Origin: Limosilactobacillus avistercoris
GTDB taxonomy: Bacteria; Bacillota; Bacilli; Lactobacillales; Lactobacillaceae
Direction of reading: 5' to 3'
NCBI RefSeq assembly: GCF_014836425.1
Contig: NZ_JACSQW010000003.1
Span: 60,795 to 124,794 of the forward strand
DNA: 64,000 nt
The notes beneath the pieces are model-generated. The model ran no database searches, was not told the DNA's origin, and worked only from the letters and a program-made list of their open reading frames with translations. Made by a program: the position numbers and the translations under genes. Positions 10,752-19,078 of the stretch are shown here, one piece after another. Each line of letters opens with the position of its first letter. Position 1 is the first letter of the stretch.

Positions 10752-13241
10752 TTAATTTTTTATCGTTCGTCCTCGACGACTATTTTCACTACTATTTTTT
10801 ACTTTTAAAGTAATCTTTCCTTGGTGAGCACCGACAACCACATTATCACCGGTTTTAATCTCATCACTTAATAATGCAGTACTTAATGGATCCTCAACCA
10901 AATCCTGTAAAGCACGCCGAAGTGGACGAGCACCATATGCCGGATCGTAACCCTTAGTTGCTACAACATCAACCGCTGCAGGAGTGACTTTCAGGTTTAT
11001 TCCTTGTTCCGCGACCCGTGCTCTTAATCGAGCAACCATTAGTTTAACGATTTGATGAAGTTCATCCTTTTGTAAGGAGTGGAAAATTACCGTTTCATCA
11101 ATCCGGTTCAAAAACTCGGGACGGAAATGTAACTTCAATTGTTGACGGATTGCAGATGCCATTGCTTGATAGTCTTGACTAACATCTCGTGCACCAAAAC
11201 CAACTTCCTTCTCATCCTGAAGCTGGGTAGCCCCAAGATTAGAAGTCATAATGATAATGGTATTACGAAAATCTACTTTTCTCCCCTTAGCGTCAGTCAA
11301 GTAACCATCATCAAGAACTTGAAGTAACAAGTTAAAGACATCTGGATGAGCCTTTTCAGCTTCATCTAACAGCACAACTGAGTAAGGATGTTGACGAACC
11401 TTTTCGGTTAACTGTCCACCCTCATCATAGCCAACATAACCAGGAGCTGCACCAATTAACCGACTCGTACTGTACTTTTCCATATACTCGGACATGTCGA
11501 TCCGGATCATATTGTCCTCTGAACCAAACATTGCCGCTGCAAGTGCCTTTGCTAACTCGGTCTTCCCGACACCAGTTGGCCCAAGAAACATAAATGAACC
11601 AATTGGTCGTTGCGGATCCTTCAACCCACTTCGAGCACGACGAATTGCCTTTGCAACCACAGAAACAGCTTCGTCCTGGCCGATAACCCGGTTATGAAGA
11701 ACTTTTTCAAGATTAACCAGTCGTTCACTCTCGCTCTTCTTCAACTGGGTTAGTGGAACACCAGTCCATTCAGCCACAATCTTAGCAACGTCTTCTCCAG
11801 TAGTATGTAGCTGGTGCTTTGTAGATTGCTTCTCTGCCTTCTTTTCTTGCTCATCAACCTTGGCCTTTAATGTCAATTCTTCTTGACGAAGGTTCGCAGC
11901 TTGATCAAAGTCCTGATTCTCAATCGCATTTTCCTTCTTCTGACGAAGTTCAGCTAATTTAGAAGTCAGTGATGGCTGATGCTTTTTCTTTTCTTCAGCA
12001 TCAATCCGTACCATTGATGAAGCTTCATCAACTAAATCAATTGCCTTATCTGGTAGGTAACGATCAGTAATATACCGACTAGAAAGTTTAACAGCTTGTT
12101 TTAAGGCATCATCATCAATCTTGACATGGTGATGTTCTTCATATTTTGGCCGTAAACCGTTCAAAATTTGCAAGGCAGCATTTTCAGATGGTTCTTCAAC
12201 TTGAACTGTGGCGAACCGACGCTCTAATGCAGCATCCGATTCAATATACTTTTGATATTCATCAAGAGTAGTTGCTCCAATAGTCTGTAAGTCACCACGA
12301 GCAAGGGCTGGTTTCAAAATATTAGAAGCATCAATTGCTCCTTCAGCTCCTCCGGCACCAATCAAGGTATGTAATTCGTCAATAAAGAGAATTACGTGAC
12401 CATCTTTTTGAATCTCATCAATAACCTTTTTTAGACGATCTTCAAATTCTCCTCGATACTTAGTCCCGGCAACTAACGAGCCCATATCAAGCATCATTAA
12501 ACGTTTTTGCGCTAAATCTTCAGGAACTTCATTATTTGCCATCTGGCGAGCTAACTCTTCCGCCACTGCGGTTTTCCCAACCCCCGGTTCACCGATCAGG
12601 ACTGGGTTATTCTTTGTCCGCCGACTAAGAATTTGTTCCACCCGTCGCAACTCTTTATCACGACCGATTACGGGATCAAGCTTACCATCTCTTGCCATTT
12701 GAGTCATATCTCGAGCAAGCTTATCAAGGGTTGGAGTTCCTGACTTTCTTGCCTGCCGCCTTTGTTGTTTCCCTAACCGTTGTCGTGCTTGAATATCAGA
12801 AATACCAAGGCGACGTAAGGTTACCTTACGAATCTGACGTGGTAAAACATCCAGGCTCATTAGAATCCTTGAAGAAAGGATCCCTTCATCGGAAATCAAC
12901 GCAAGCAAAATATGCTCAGTACCGATCTTTAACGCATTTAACTGTTGTGCTTCCTGACCAGATAACGCTAAAACTTGTCGTGCCTTTGGTGAATACGGGA
13001 GATAATCGGCCGGTCCCATGTCATCCATCGTTCCGTAACCAATCATTCTTTCAATTTCCTCTTGAATATCATCGCTGGTAATGGAGAATTGCTCAAAAAT
13101 CTTGCTAGCAATCCCCTCTTTCTCAATTGCCAATGCAAGTAATAAATGTTCAGTACCCACGGCTTGGTGTTTAAAGTATTTTGCTTGTTCATGGGCAAGT
13201 GCTAAGACGTGCTTAGCACTTGGTGTAAACATATTATCCAT
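10752..13241 (-). CDS. clpC: ATP-dependent Clp protease ATP-binding subunit ClpC
   Basis: An 829-residue class I Hsp100 unfoldase that feeds ClpP and acts with adaptor proteins in protein quality control. In order: two Clp_N repeats (residues 1-145), first AAA+ module with Walker A GEPGVGKT near 220 and Walker B FIDELH, a middle UVR-type coiled segment near 420-470, the second AAA+ module with GPTGVGKT near 555 and LLDEAEKA, and a C-terminal ClpB-D2-small domain. It ends in a basic serine/arginine-rich tail ([12 protein letters not shown]). The ATG follows AGGGGGAAAG. It is the second gene of an operon with ctsR, 14 bp apart. The McsA/McsB adaptor genes found here in bacilli are absent, as is usual in lactobacilli. 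Confidence 0.97.
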   Translation of the reverse strand: MDNMFTPSAKHVLALAHEQAKYFKHQAVGTEHLLLALAIEKEGIASKIFEQFSITSDDIQEEIERMIGYGTMDDMGPADYLPYSPKARQVLALSGQEAQQLNALKIGTEHILLALISDEGILSSRILMSLDVLPRQIRKVTLRRLGISDIQARQRLGKQQRRQARKSGTPTLDKLARDMTQMARDGKLDPVIGRDKELRRVEQILSRRTKNNPVLIGEPGVGKTAVAEELARQMANNEVPEDLAQKRLMMLDMGSLVAGTKYRGEFEDRLKKVIDEIQKDGHVILFIDELHTLIGAGGAEGAIDASNILKPALARGDLQTIGATTLDEYQKYIESDAALERRFATVQVEEPSENAALQILNGLRPKYEEHHHVKIDDDALKQAVKLSSRYITDRYLPDKAIDLVDEASSMVRIDAEEKKKHQPSLTSKLAELRQKKENAIENQDFDQAANLRQEELTLKAKVDEQEKKAEKQSTKHQLHTTGEDVAKIVAEWTGVPLTQLKKSESERLVNLEKVLHNRVIGQDEAVSVVAKAIRRARSGLKDPQRPIGSFMFLGPTGVGKTELAKALAAAMFGSEDNMIRIDMSEYMEKYSTSRLIGAAPGYVGYDEGGQLTEKVRQHPYSVVLLDEAEKAHPDVFNLLLQVLDDGYLTDAKGRKVDFRNTIIIMTSNLGATQLQDEKEVGFGARDVSQDYQAMASAIRQQLKLHFRPEFLNRIDETVIFHSLQKDELHQIVKLMVARLRARVAEQGINLKVTPAAVDVVATKGYDPAYGARPLRRALQDLVEDPLSTALLSDEIKTGDNVVVGAHQGKITLKVKNSSENSRRGRTIKN

Positions 13242-13255
13242 TAATTACTTTCCCC

Positions 13256-13723
13256 CTAGCTCTCATACCGTAAACGATTCAGCATTGAAATTAAAATTCT
13301 CGCTCTCAAACGAGATTCAACATTACAATCATTCACATTTAGTGTTTGCTTTGATAAGGCAACTAACATTAAGTCCCCCTCTCGCCTCGTCAATACTTTT
13401 TCATCATAAAGCGTTCGAATAATATCATAAGCATCACGCTCACTAATCGAATCACCAATTGCTTGGATCAGTGAGTTTAACACATCAACATTATCAAGTA
13501 AATTAACCCGCTCGATCCGAATATAACCACCGCCACCACGCTTACTTTGAACTAGGTAACCGTGTTGAATGGTAAATCGTGTCTTGATCACGTAGTTAAT
13601 CTGTGATGGAACAACGTCAAAATGATTAGCAATTTCTGATCGGCGAATTTCAATCTGAGATGACTCTCCAAGAATTTGCTTCAAATACTCCTCAATAATA
13701 TCTGAAATACTCTTTTCTTCCAT
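13256..13723 (-). CDS. ctsR: CtsR class III stress gene repressor
   Basis: A 155-residue winged-helix repressor of clp genes. The N-terminal DNA-binding domain contains the family's tetraglycine-like wing (SKRGGGGYIRIERV, residues about 60-73), which is the heat-sensing glycine-rich loop. The start is set at the ATG at 13721-13723, directly after a near-perfect GGAGGTGATG binding site; the frame extends 13 codons upstream but that would pass through the operator and binding site. A CtsR box lies just upstream, so the operon should be autoregulated. Downstream clpC is 14 bp away. Confidence 0.95.
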   Translation of the reverse strand: MEEKSISDIIEEYLKQILGESSQIEIRRSEIANHFDVVPSQINYVIKTRFTIQHGYLVQSKRGGGGYIRIERVNLLDNVDVLNSLIQAIGDSISERDAYDIIRTLYDEKVLTRREGDLMLVALSKQTLNVNDCNVESRLRARILISMLNRLRYES

Positions 13724-13743
13724 TACATCACCTCCAAATCTTA

Positions 13744-13760
13744 TTTGACTAATCTTGACC
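13744..13760 (-). promoter_or_regulatory. CtsR operator upstream of ctsR-clpC
   Basis: On the minus strand GGTCAAG-ATT-AGTCAAA is a direct heptad repeat with 3-bp spacing, matching the CtsR consensus (A/G)GTCAAA-NAN-(A/G)GTCAAA with one deviation (G for the last A of the first heptad, and T at the fixed spacer A is retained as ATT). It lies about 20 bp before the ctsR start codon, just downstream of a TAAAAT -10 box, where a bound repressor would block initiation. Confidence 0.85.
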
Positions 13761-13833
13761 AAATTTTACCACAATATTAAATCGGGAACCAGAAAACAGT
13801 CTCAATTTAATATGGAATGTAATTTAAACCAGA

Positions 13834-13864
13834 AAAAGAGACTGGTGGCTCTCCAGTCTCTTTT
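13834..13864. terminator. Terminator after adhP
   Basis: AAAAGAGACTGG and CCAGTCTCTTTT form a perfect 12-bp stem around 7 bases. It is flanked by T runs on both strands, and lies 24 bp past the alcohol dehydrogenase stop. Confidence 0.85.
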
Positions 13865-13888
13865 ATTTCAAAAAGGGGATAATTTAGA

Positions 13889-14911
13889 TTAATCTTCTAG
13901 GCTGAAATCAACAACGTTCCGACCAACAACCTTGTTATCCTTTAATTCTTGGATCATGTCATTGATTTCACTAAGCTTCCGTGTCTTAACAATTGGGTGA
14001 ACCTTACCTTCAGCACCAAATTGGAAACATTCAGCCAAGTCTTGACGAGTACCTACTAATGAACCAGCAACGATAATTCCATCAAGAACTGTCTTAGCAA
14101 TGTTAAGTTTCATGTCACCTTGTGGAAGGGCAACGGCAACTAACTTACCATCTGGACGAAGTGAATCAACCGCTTGGTCAAATGCTGAAGCAGAAACAGC
14201 AGTTACAACAGCGGCATGAACGCCACCAACTTTTTCTTGGATTTGCTTATCAACGTCACCATCATGACGGTTAATAAGAATTTCTGCACCATTTTCCTTA
14301 GCAGCTTCAAGCTTGTCAGGATTACCATCAACAGCAATAACGTGAGCACCGAAGACGTTGTGAGCAAATTGAATTCCCAAGTTACCAAGACCACCAGCAC
14401 CAACAATTGATACCCATTGACCTGGCTTAATGTCAGCAACCTTCAATGCCTTGTACATAGTAACACCGGCACAGGTTAATGAGGTAGCTTCAACAGGATC
14501 AAGGCCTTCTGGAACCTTAACAGCGTAGTCAGCAGGAACAATGCATTGTTCTGCCATTGCACCATCAGCAGTGTAACCGGCATTCAAAACGTTCCGGCAA
14601 AGTGTTTCACGACCAGTAAGGCAGTATTCACAGTGCCCACAGCCCTTAAAGAACCAAGCAATAGATACCCGGTCCCCAACTTTTAAGGAAGTAACGCCAG
14701 GAGCAACTTTAGATACACGACCAACACCTTCATGACCAATAATCCGACCTGGCTTCTTGCCAAAGTCACCAGCGGCAACGTGTAAGTCGGTGTGACAAAG
14801 ACCACAGTATTCCATGTCAACTAAAGCTTCACCCGGCTTAAGATCACGAAGTTTAACATCCTTAACAGTAACGTAACCATCTACTGGATCATTAATAACA
14901 GCAGCTTTCAT
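13889..14911 (-). CDS. adhP: Zinc-dependent alcohol dehydrogenase, AdhP type
   Basis: A 340-residue medium-chain dehydrogenase that would reduce acetaldehyde (or longer aldehydes) to the alcohol with NADH, recycling NAD+ in heterofermentative growth. Catalytic zinc ligands appear in CGLCHTDLH (near residues 37-45) and GHEGVG (near 60), the structural zinc site as [15 protein letters not shown] (near 91-105), and the dinucleotide fold as GAGGLGNLG (near 172). Length is the family norm. The ATG is preceded by AAAGGAGA. It is monocistronic, bounded by a terminator downstream and about 420 bp of noncoding DNA upstream with a cre-like site near the promoter. Substrate preference cannot be read from sequence. 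Confidence 0.93.
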   Translation of the reverse strand: MKAAVINDPVDGYVTVKDVKLRDLKPGEALVDMEYCGLCHTDLHVAAGDFGKKPGRIIGHEGVGRVSKVAPGVTSLKVGDRVSIAWFFKGCGHCEYCLTGRETLCRNVLNAGYTADGAMAEQCIVPADYAVKVPEGLDPVEATSLTCAGVTMYKALKVADIKPGQWVSIVGAGGLGNLGIQFAHNVFGAHVIAVDGNPDKLEAAKENGAEILINRHDGDVDKQIQEKVGGVHAAVVTAVSASAFDQAVDSLRPDGKLVAVALPQGDMKLNIAKTVLDGIIVAGSLVGTRQDLAECFQFGAEGKVHPIVKTRKLSEINDMIQELKDNKVVGRNVVDFSLED

Positions 14912-14975
14912 AATCTAAAATCTCCTTTGGACTTGTTATTTATTACACAAGCTATAATACCAAATTAGTTTTGCT

Positions 14976-14992
14976 TTTTAAAGCGCTTTTGT
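14976..14992 (-). promoter_or_regulatory. cre-like site at the adhP promoter
   Basis: The palindrome AAAGCGCTTT (14980-14989), flanked by AT-rich bases, resembles the core of a CcpA catabolite-responsive element. It sits about 25 bp upstream of a TATTAT -10 box (minus strand), overlapping where the -35 region should be. CcpA control is inferred from position and motif only. Confidence 0.45.
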
Positions 14993-15285
14993 GAATAAAT
15001 AAACAGAATTTTTTCAGACCAATATTTCTTTATTTGCCTACTATTTTACTTAATGTAATTGTAATCAGATAATACCAATGTGATTAAATTAGCAAATAAA
15101 TTCTAATATATAGTCTTATTTTGTTAATCTCTATGTTCGCTTAGGAAGTCACCTTAAAATTTCAACTAATGACCGCTTTCAATTAAAATGCAAAAAGTGC
15201 CCCTAATTATGAAGATGGGACACTTTTAAGAATTAAATTAGCTATTGATATTGGGAAGTTATTACTAATAAGTAGAGGATAAATA
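14993..15285. other. Noncoding AT-rich interval between adhP and tRNA-Pro
   Basis: No open frame of convincing coding character and no RNA gene is seen. The only structure is a hairpin at 15193-15227 (AAAAGTG-C-CCC with GGG-A-CACTTTT), which looks like a terminator left without an upstream gene, perhaps the remains of a deleted one. Confidence 0.5.
15193..15227. terminator. Orphan terminator-like hairpin
   Basis: AAAAGTG/CACTTTT plus CCC/GGG with one mismatch forms an interrupted 10-bp stem with a 13-base loop, flanked by A and T tracts. No gene ends next to it on either strand. Confidence 0.4.
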
Positions 15286-15326
15286 AAAAGCCTGATGTAT
15301 TAGCTTATTAAATACACCAGACTTTT
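15286..15326 (-). terminator. Terminator after tRNA-Pro
   Basis: AAAAGTCTGGTGTATT and AATACATCAGGCTTTT (two G-U pairs) form a 16-bp stem, followed by T on the minus strand, ending seven bases from the tRNA-Pro 3' end. Confidence 0.8.
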
Positions 15327-15332
15327 TTATTA

Positions 15333-15406
15333 TCGGAATTACAAGATTTGAACTTGCGACCTCTGCGTCCCGAACGCAGCGCTCTACCAAACTGAGCTAA
15401 ATTCCG
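15333..15406 (-). tRNA. tRNA-Pro (CGG)
   Basis: A 74-nt cloverleaf on the minus strand: acceptor CGGAATT/AATTCCG with the C1-G72 pair typical of bacterial tRNA-Pro, anticodon stem CTGCG/CGCAG around loop TTCGGGA giving anticodon CGG, T-loop TTCAAAT, discriminator A. CCA is not encoded. A terminator separates it from the tRNA-Arg gene upstream. Confidence 0.9.
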
Positions 15407-15411
15407 AAAAG

Positions 15412-15451
15412 AAAAAGCGTAGCAACACTGTTCAGTGTGCCACGCTTTTTT
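15412..15451. terminator. Terminator between tRNA-Arg and tRNA-Pro
   Basis: AAAAAGCGTAGCAACACTG and CAGTGTGCCACGCTTTTT form a long stem with two small mismatches, with T runs on both sides. It lies five bases downstream of tRNA-Arg and six bases upstream of tRNA-Pro, so tRNA-Pro should depend on read-through or on a promoter within the hairpin. Confidence 0.8.
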
Positions 15452-15456
15452 AGTAG

Positions 15457-15530
15457 TGCACCCAGAAGGAGTCGAACCTTCAACCTTCTGATTCGTAGTC
15501 AGACACTCTATCCAATTGCGCTATGGGTGC
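15457..15530 (-). tRNA. tRNA-Arg (ACG)
   Basis: A 74-nt cloverleaf: acceptor GCACCCA/TGGGTGC, anticodon loop CTACGAA with anticodon ACG (A34 normally becomes inosine), discriminator A. It follows tRNA-Gly by five bases in the same transcript. Confidence 0.93.
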
Positions 15531-15535
15531 ATAAG

Positions 15536-15607
15536 AGCGGAAGACGGGATTCGAACCCGCGACCCCCACCATGGCAAGGTGATGTTCTACCACTGAACTA
15601 CTTCCGC
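15536..15607 (-). tRNA. tRNA-Gly (GCC)
   Basis: A 72-nt cloverleaf: acceptor GCGGAAG/CTTCCGC, anticodon loop TTGCCAT with anticodon GCC, T-loop TTCGAAT. It is first in a short Gly-Arg transcript with its own promoter upstream. Confidence 0.94.
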
Positions 15608-15630
15608 ATAACTGCTCTGCAACGATAATT

Positions 15631-15660
15631 AATATATCACGTGTCACAGACCGATGTCAA
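15631..15660 (-). promoter_or_regulatory. Promoter of tRNA-Gly/tRNA-Arg
   Basis: Consensus TTGACA (15655-15660), 18 bp spacer, then TATATT (15631-15636) on the minus strand, ending about 23 bp before the tRNA-Gly 5' end. Confidence 0.75.
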
Positions 15661-15690
15661 TACTTTTTTGAAATAAATTTTTATTCCAAA

Positions 15691-15773
15691 TGCGGATGAA
15701 GGGACTTGAACCCTTACATCTAAAAGATACAAGATCCTAAATCTTGCGCGTCTGCCAATTCCGCCACATCCGC
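15691..15773 (-). tRNA. tRNA-Leu (TAG)
   Basis: An 83-nt class II tRNA with a long variable arm: acceptor GCGGATG/CATCCGC, anticodon stem CAAGA/TCTTG around TTTAGGA giving anticodon TAG, discriminator A. It follows tRNA-Val by three bases. Confidence 0.93.
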
Positions 15774-15776
15774 ATA

Positions 15777-15849
15777 TGGAGGATACAGGGCTCGAACCTG
15801 TGACCTCCTGCTTGTAAGGCAGATGCTCTCCCAACTGAGCTAATCCTCC
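15777..15849 (-). tRNA. tRNA-Val (TAC)
   Basis: A 73-nt cloverleaf: acceptor GGAGGAT/ATCCTCC, anticodon loop CTTACAA giving anticodon TAC, T-loop TTCGAGC, discriminator A. It is the first gene of the Val-Leu transcript. Confidence 0.92.
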
Positions 15850-15881
15850 GAAAAATGATATATTCATAATGGAACTTTATT

Positions 15882-15910
15882 AATATATCATCATCTAAAA
15901 TTAATGTCAA
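15882..15910 (-). promoter_or_regulatory. Promoter of tRNA-Val/tRNA-Leu
   Basis: Consensus TTGACA (15905-15910) and TATATT (15882-15887) with a 17-bp spacer on the minus strand, about 32 bp before the tRNA-Val 5' end and just past the kinase stop codon. Confidence 0.8.
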
Positions 15911-15913
15911 CAA

Positions 15914-16555
15914 TTATTTTAAACCAAGTTCAATTAATTTCTGATCAATCATTTTTAACACTTGTTTTGCTGCTTCTGGATCTTCGACAAAGTCATACTT
16001 ATCCCCATCAATTAACATTTTAGGACTGGCATCATACTGCTTATACCAGTCACGGTAACGCTCATTAAGGTTCTTGTAGTAATTATAAAGAGATGGATCA
16101 TTTGAAATTTGTTCATATGACCGACCACGTTTTTTAATCCGTTCAAGCATCGTATCAAACGAAACTTGAATTGTGATTAAAAGGTTAGGTGCTTTTTGAT
16201 GTGGTTGTTCAGGCAATTCTTCCATCATGTTATGTAGTAATGATGAGTAAATATCAGATTCAGTTTCGGTTGCCCGTCCCATATCAGCGTTCAGTTTAAA
16301 CAATAACGCATCTTCAAAGATTGAACGATCAAGGACATTTAAATCGTTTCCAAATGATTCTTTAATCTCATCTAACCGCCGATTCAAGAAGTAAATTTGT
16401 AATAAAAAGCCATACTTTTTTGGATCCTTATAGAAAAGTGGCAAAATCTTATTGTCATCAACTGATTCATAAAATGCTTGGCTATTTAAATGATCTGCAA
16501 GTAATCCGGTTAAACTTGTCTTTCCGGCACCTATCGTCCCTGCAAGTGCAATCAT
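15914..16555 (-). CDS. Deoxynucleoside kinase (deoxyadenosine/deoxyguanosine kinase type)
   Basis: A 213-residue salvage kinase that phosphorylates deoxynucleosides with ATP; lactobacilli lack much of the de novo deoxynucleotide route and rely on such enzymes. The P-loop GTIGAGKT is at residues 6-13, the DRS motif in NVLDRSIFED near residue 75-84, and the arginine-rich lid region as KKRGRSYE near 140. The single gene here contrasts with the paired dAK/dGK genes of some lactobacilli, so which base is preferred cannot be said. The ATG follows a GGGGG stretch. The gene is alone, followed immediately by the tRNA-Val promoter. Confidence 0.88.
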   Translation of the reverse strand: MIALAGTIGAGKTSLTGLLADHLNSQAFYESVDDNKILPLFYKDPKKYGFLLQIYFLNRRLDEIKESFGNDLNVLDRSIFEDALLFKLNADMGRATETESDIYSSLLHNMMEELPEQPHQKAPNLLITIQVSFDTMLERIKKRGRSYEQISNDPSLYNYYKNLNERYRDWYKQYDASPKMLIDGDKYDFVEDPEAAKQVLKMIDQKLIELGLK

Positions 16556-16623
16556 TGAATTTTTATCCCCCTTTGTTTGTTAAAAGCAACTTAACCATTC
16601 TACCATTGAACAAGGGAAAAAAG

Positions 16624-16652
16624 AAGAGACTGAATTGGTGTTTAGTTCTCTT
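16624..16652. terminator. Second hairpin in the lysP-kinase interval
   Basis: AAGAGAAC and its partner around 16624-16652 make an 8-bp stem with a 12-base loop and T runs on both strands. It lies 40 bp beyond the main lysP terminator, perhaps as a backup. Confidence 0.4.
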
Positions 16653-16676
16653 TTTATTGTTCTTTTCAAATTACAA

Positions 16677-16719
16677 AAAAGATCCTGAAGTACCAAGTTT
16701 GATAGTACCAAGGATCTCT
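16677..16719 (-). terminator. Terminator after lysP
   Basis: AGATCCT/AGGATCT plus an inner GGTAC/GTACC pairing form an interrupted hairpin followed by six T on the minus strand, about 20 bp past the permease stop codon. Confidence 0.75.
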
Positions 16720-16738
16720 TATATAGAATAAAATTTTA

Positions 16739-18217
16739 CTAATTATCTTCTGGCTCGTACTTTTCACCCTTAGTTCGCCGAGATAGGTCAACTTTTTTAA
16801 GTGGAATAATATGAGTCTTATACCGAATCTTGTAGTAGAAGAACAAAATAAGGAATAGCGGAACACTCATATATGTAATTAGTATATTAGACCAATCGAG
16901 TTTGGCAAATGCTTCAACATTTTGACCGCAAATAACGATCGTACAAAGAATGAACGCAAAAATTGGTCCAAATGGGTAAAGGGTGGCATGGTACTTAAGT
17001 TCACTTACAGAATGTCCCTGAGCGACATATGCTCTTCTGAAACGATAGTGAGAAATAGCAATTCCTAGCCATGCAATGAAACCACAAAGTCCAGAAGCAT
17101 CAGTCAAGTAAAGGTAAGCTTGAGGAACAATAAATTGGGTTGCAAAGGCTAAAGTTGAAACTACCATTGTCCCGATCAGTGCATAGATCGGAATCCCCTG
17201 CCGGTTAACGTAGCCAAAGAACCGCCATGCATAACCTTCACGGGCCTGTGAATAAAGCATCCGGGTAGAGGCATATAAGCCAGAATTGGCAGCAGAAACA
17301 ACGGCAGTTAAAATAACTGCATTCATAATACTAGCTGCAACTGCTAACCCAGCCCGCTTAAAAATAATGGTGAACGGACTCATCGTAATATTAGTAACAT
17401 CAGAATTCAATAAGTTCTTGTCCGTGTAAGGTAGAACACAGGCAATAACAAAAATTGCAAAGATGTAGAATAAGAGGATCCGCCAGAAAGTTGAATGAAT
17501 TGCCTTTGAGATAGATTTTTCCGGAGTAGCAGCTTCACCAGCAGTAATTCCGACTAATTCCGTTCCCTGGAAGGAGAATCCGGCAACTAAGAACACGCTA
17601 ATGATTGCTGGGATCCCACCGACAAACGGTGCTTTTTTGTAATGAAAATTGCTAAAGCCAACTGGTTGACCACCCATAATTCCAAAGATAATTGCAACAC
17701 CAACAATTAGGAAAACGACAACGGTTATTACTTTAATCAAAGCTAACCAGTATTCTGTTTCCCCATATGAACGAACTGATAAATAGTTAATTAAGAAAAC
17801 AAGGACTAAAACAATCGTACTGAATATCCAACTCGGAACACGCGGCAGCCAGAAATTCATCACAATTCCTGCACTGGTCACATCAACCGGGATTGTAATG
17901 GCCCAATTAAACCAATAGTTCCACCCCATTGCGAACCCTAAAGCGGTATCAACAAACTTTGAAGAAAAGGCGGAGAATGAACCAGTGAGTGGCATATAAG
18001 TGGACATTTCACCTAAACTGGTCATTAAGAAATAAACCATAATTCCCATGATACCGTACGCAACTAGCGCGCCACCTGGTCCTGCGGTTGAAATAGCTGA
18101 ACCACTCGTAATAAATAGCCCAGTACCAATCGTTCCACCTAAAGCAATCATCGCTAAGTGACGGGTCTTAAGGGTTCTTTTTATCTGCCCCTGACCACTA
18201 CTCGTATCTTCTGACAT
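16739..18217 (-). CDS. lysP: Lysine-specific permease (AAT/APC family)
   Basis: A 492-residue proton-coupled amino acid importer with about twelve membrane segments. The first segment carries GGTIGTGLF, and the region GWNYWFNWAITIPVDVTSAG followed later by GFSFQGTELVGITAGE closely matches LysP rather than other AAT permeases. The assignment is supported independently by a lysine riboswitch in its leader. The start is the ATG at 18215-18217, after GGGAGGAAT; the frame runs further upstream but has no better site. Intracellular lysine should switch the gene off by termination in the leader. It is monocistronic. Confidence 0.93.
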   Translation of the reverse strand: MSEDTSSGQGQIKRTLKTRHLAMIALGGTIGTGLFITSGSAISTAGPGGALVAYGIMGIMVYFLMTSLGEMSTYMPLTGSFSAFSSKFVDTALGFAMGWNYWFNWAITIPVDVTSAGIVMNFWLPRVPSWIFSTIVLVLVFLINYLSVRSYGETEYWLALIKVITVVVFLIVGVAIIFGIMGGQPVGFSNFHYKKAPFVGGIPAIISVFLVAGFSFQGTELVGITAGEAATPEKSISKAIHSTFWRILLFYIFAIFVIACVLPYTDKNLLNSDVTNITMSPFTIIFKRAGLAVAASIMNAVILTAVVSAANSGLYASTRMLYSQAREGYAWRFFGYVNRQGIPIYALIGTMVVSTLAFATQFIVPQAYLYLTDASGLCGFIAWLGIAISHYRFRRAYVAQGHSVSELKYHATLYPFGPIFAFILCTIVICGQNVEAFAKLDWSNILITYMSVPLFLILFFYYKIRYKTHIIPLKKVDLSRRTKGEKYEPEDN

Positions 18218-18254
18218 TTTAATTCCTCCCCATATATCTGAGCGATTAAGCAAT

Positions 18255-18294
18255 TAAAAAAGGTCTTCTAATAAGGCAACCCCATTAGAAGACC
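18255..18294 (-). terminator. Riboswitch-controlled terminator before lysP
   Basis: GGTCTTCTAAT and ATTAGAAGACC form a perfect 11-bp stem with an 11-base loop, followed by six T on the minus strand. It sits between the lysine aptamer and the lysP start codon. Confidence 0.88.
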
Positions 18295-18305
18295 CAAAAT
18301 TATCA

Positions 18306-18482
18306 TTGAATCGTTCAGCGAAGCGCCCCGCGATTTATCGCGACAGTCCATGACTTTTTCAACCATGTCCCAACCCTTCTTAGAATAAGCTAAGAAAGAT
18401 TTCGGCACTCCTTCCTTTCAAGACTACTCCGGAACTTATTTTCCTAATAGTCCATACTGATAAAGAATGCAACCTCTTCATT
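18306..18482 (-). promoter_or_regulatory. Lysine riboswitch (L box)
   Basis: The minus strand shows the conserved blocks of the lysine aptamer in order: GAGGTTGC, AGTA, a GGAG-AGTC segment, GAAAGGAAGGAGTGCCGAA, GGTTGGGACATGG, and GACTGTCGCG with the hairpin GTCGCGATAAATCGCG, then GGGCGCTTC closing toward the 5' GAAG. Spacing agrees with the five-helix fold. Lysine binding would favour the terminator at 18255-18294. The match to the family is by recognised sequence blocks; a covariance-model search would confirm it. Confidence 0.92.
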
Positions 18483-18490
18483 TTGACAAT

Positions 18491-18518
18491 ATTATACTCT
18501 CATCATTTAATAACGCAA
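18491..18518 (-). promoter_or_regulatory. Promoter of the lysP leader
   Basis: TTGCGT (18513-18518), 16 bp, TATAAT (18491-18496) on the minus strand, about 10 bp before the aptamer begins. Confidence 0.7.
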
Positions 18519-18533
18519 GTTTTGCTTCCTACC

Positions 18534-19007
18534 CTAACGTTCCCAACACTCAATCATACCGGCTTTTATTGCTATTTGGATAAAACCACATCGCTTGAGT
18601 ACCCACTTTGAAGATTCATTATTCTTCTTGGTCTCAGCGACTAATTTAACGTTATACTTATCTAACTCCTGACAAACAGCGCTTAAGGCTTCTATCATGT
18701 AACCACAGTGTTGAGCCGGAGGAGTAAGGAGGTAGCCAATCTCGTACTTTTTTGGAAACACCTCCCCATTTTCTCCATAAACATGAAGAAGAATGATTAT
18801 TCCAAGTAATTGTTGTTTATCTCTCGTTTTAATTTGTAATACACACTCTGAATGACAAAGTAGTTGCAAAGAATTTAACTCAACCTTCCCAAACGAAACT
18901 AGGCCAGCTCGCCTAAATAATGACTGGTACCTCAGTAGAGGAGTTAATGAAGCCGCTTCTTGGGATCGAACACGTTTAATAATTAGCCGACTAGTCTTTA
19001 TTATCAT
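18534..19007 (-). CDS. GNAT family N-acetyltransferase
   Basis: A 157-residue protein with the layout of RimJ/RimL-type acetyltransferases: an N-terminal TSRLIIKRV strand, a central YEIGYLLTP stretch where acetyl-CoA is usually bound by the following loop, and a C-terminal VAETKKNNESSKWVLKRCGF motif (the asparagine-serine-serine turn before the last helix). The loop after the fourth strand (PAQHCGYMIEAL) is a degenerate version of the usual Q/RxxGxG/A motif. The ATG follows AGGAGG. The acceptor substrate is unknown; a peptide or ribosomal protein N-terminus is a family-level guess. Confidence 0.75.
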   Translation of the reverse strand: MIIKTSRLIIKRVRSQEAASLTPLLRYQSLFRRAGLVSFGKVELNSLQLLCHSECVLQIKTRDKQQLLGIIILLHVYGENGEVFPKKYEIGYLLTPPAQHCGYMIEALSAVCQELDKYNVKLVAETKKNNESSKWVLKRCGFIQIAIKAGMIECWER

Positions 19008-19037
19008 TTATCATCCTCCTATTTCCCGGGAAATAAA

Positions 19038-19075
19038 AAAGCGCAATCAAGATCGAACAGGATCCTTCGCGCTTT
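19038..19075 (-). terminator. Terminator after the PAP2 gene
   Basis: AAAGCGC/GCGCTTT with an inner GATC/GATC pairing, followed by six T on the minus strand. A perfect palindrome ATTTCCCGGGAAAT (19021-19034) sits directly beyond it, before the acetyltransferase gene. Confidence 0.7.
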
Positions 19076-19078
19076 AAC

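Noticed and set aside
12692..13081. 129-codon plus-strand frame opposite clpC
   Set aside because: It lies wholly antisense to the conserved N-terminal clp domains and looks like codon-bias shadow.
19021..19034. Palindrome ATTTCCCGGGAAAT as a possible operator or repeat family
   Set aside because: Similar TTCCCGGG stretches at about 29150, 35000 and 63230 lie inside genes and fit ordinary codon use, so recurrence is probably chance.
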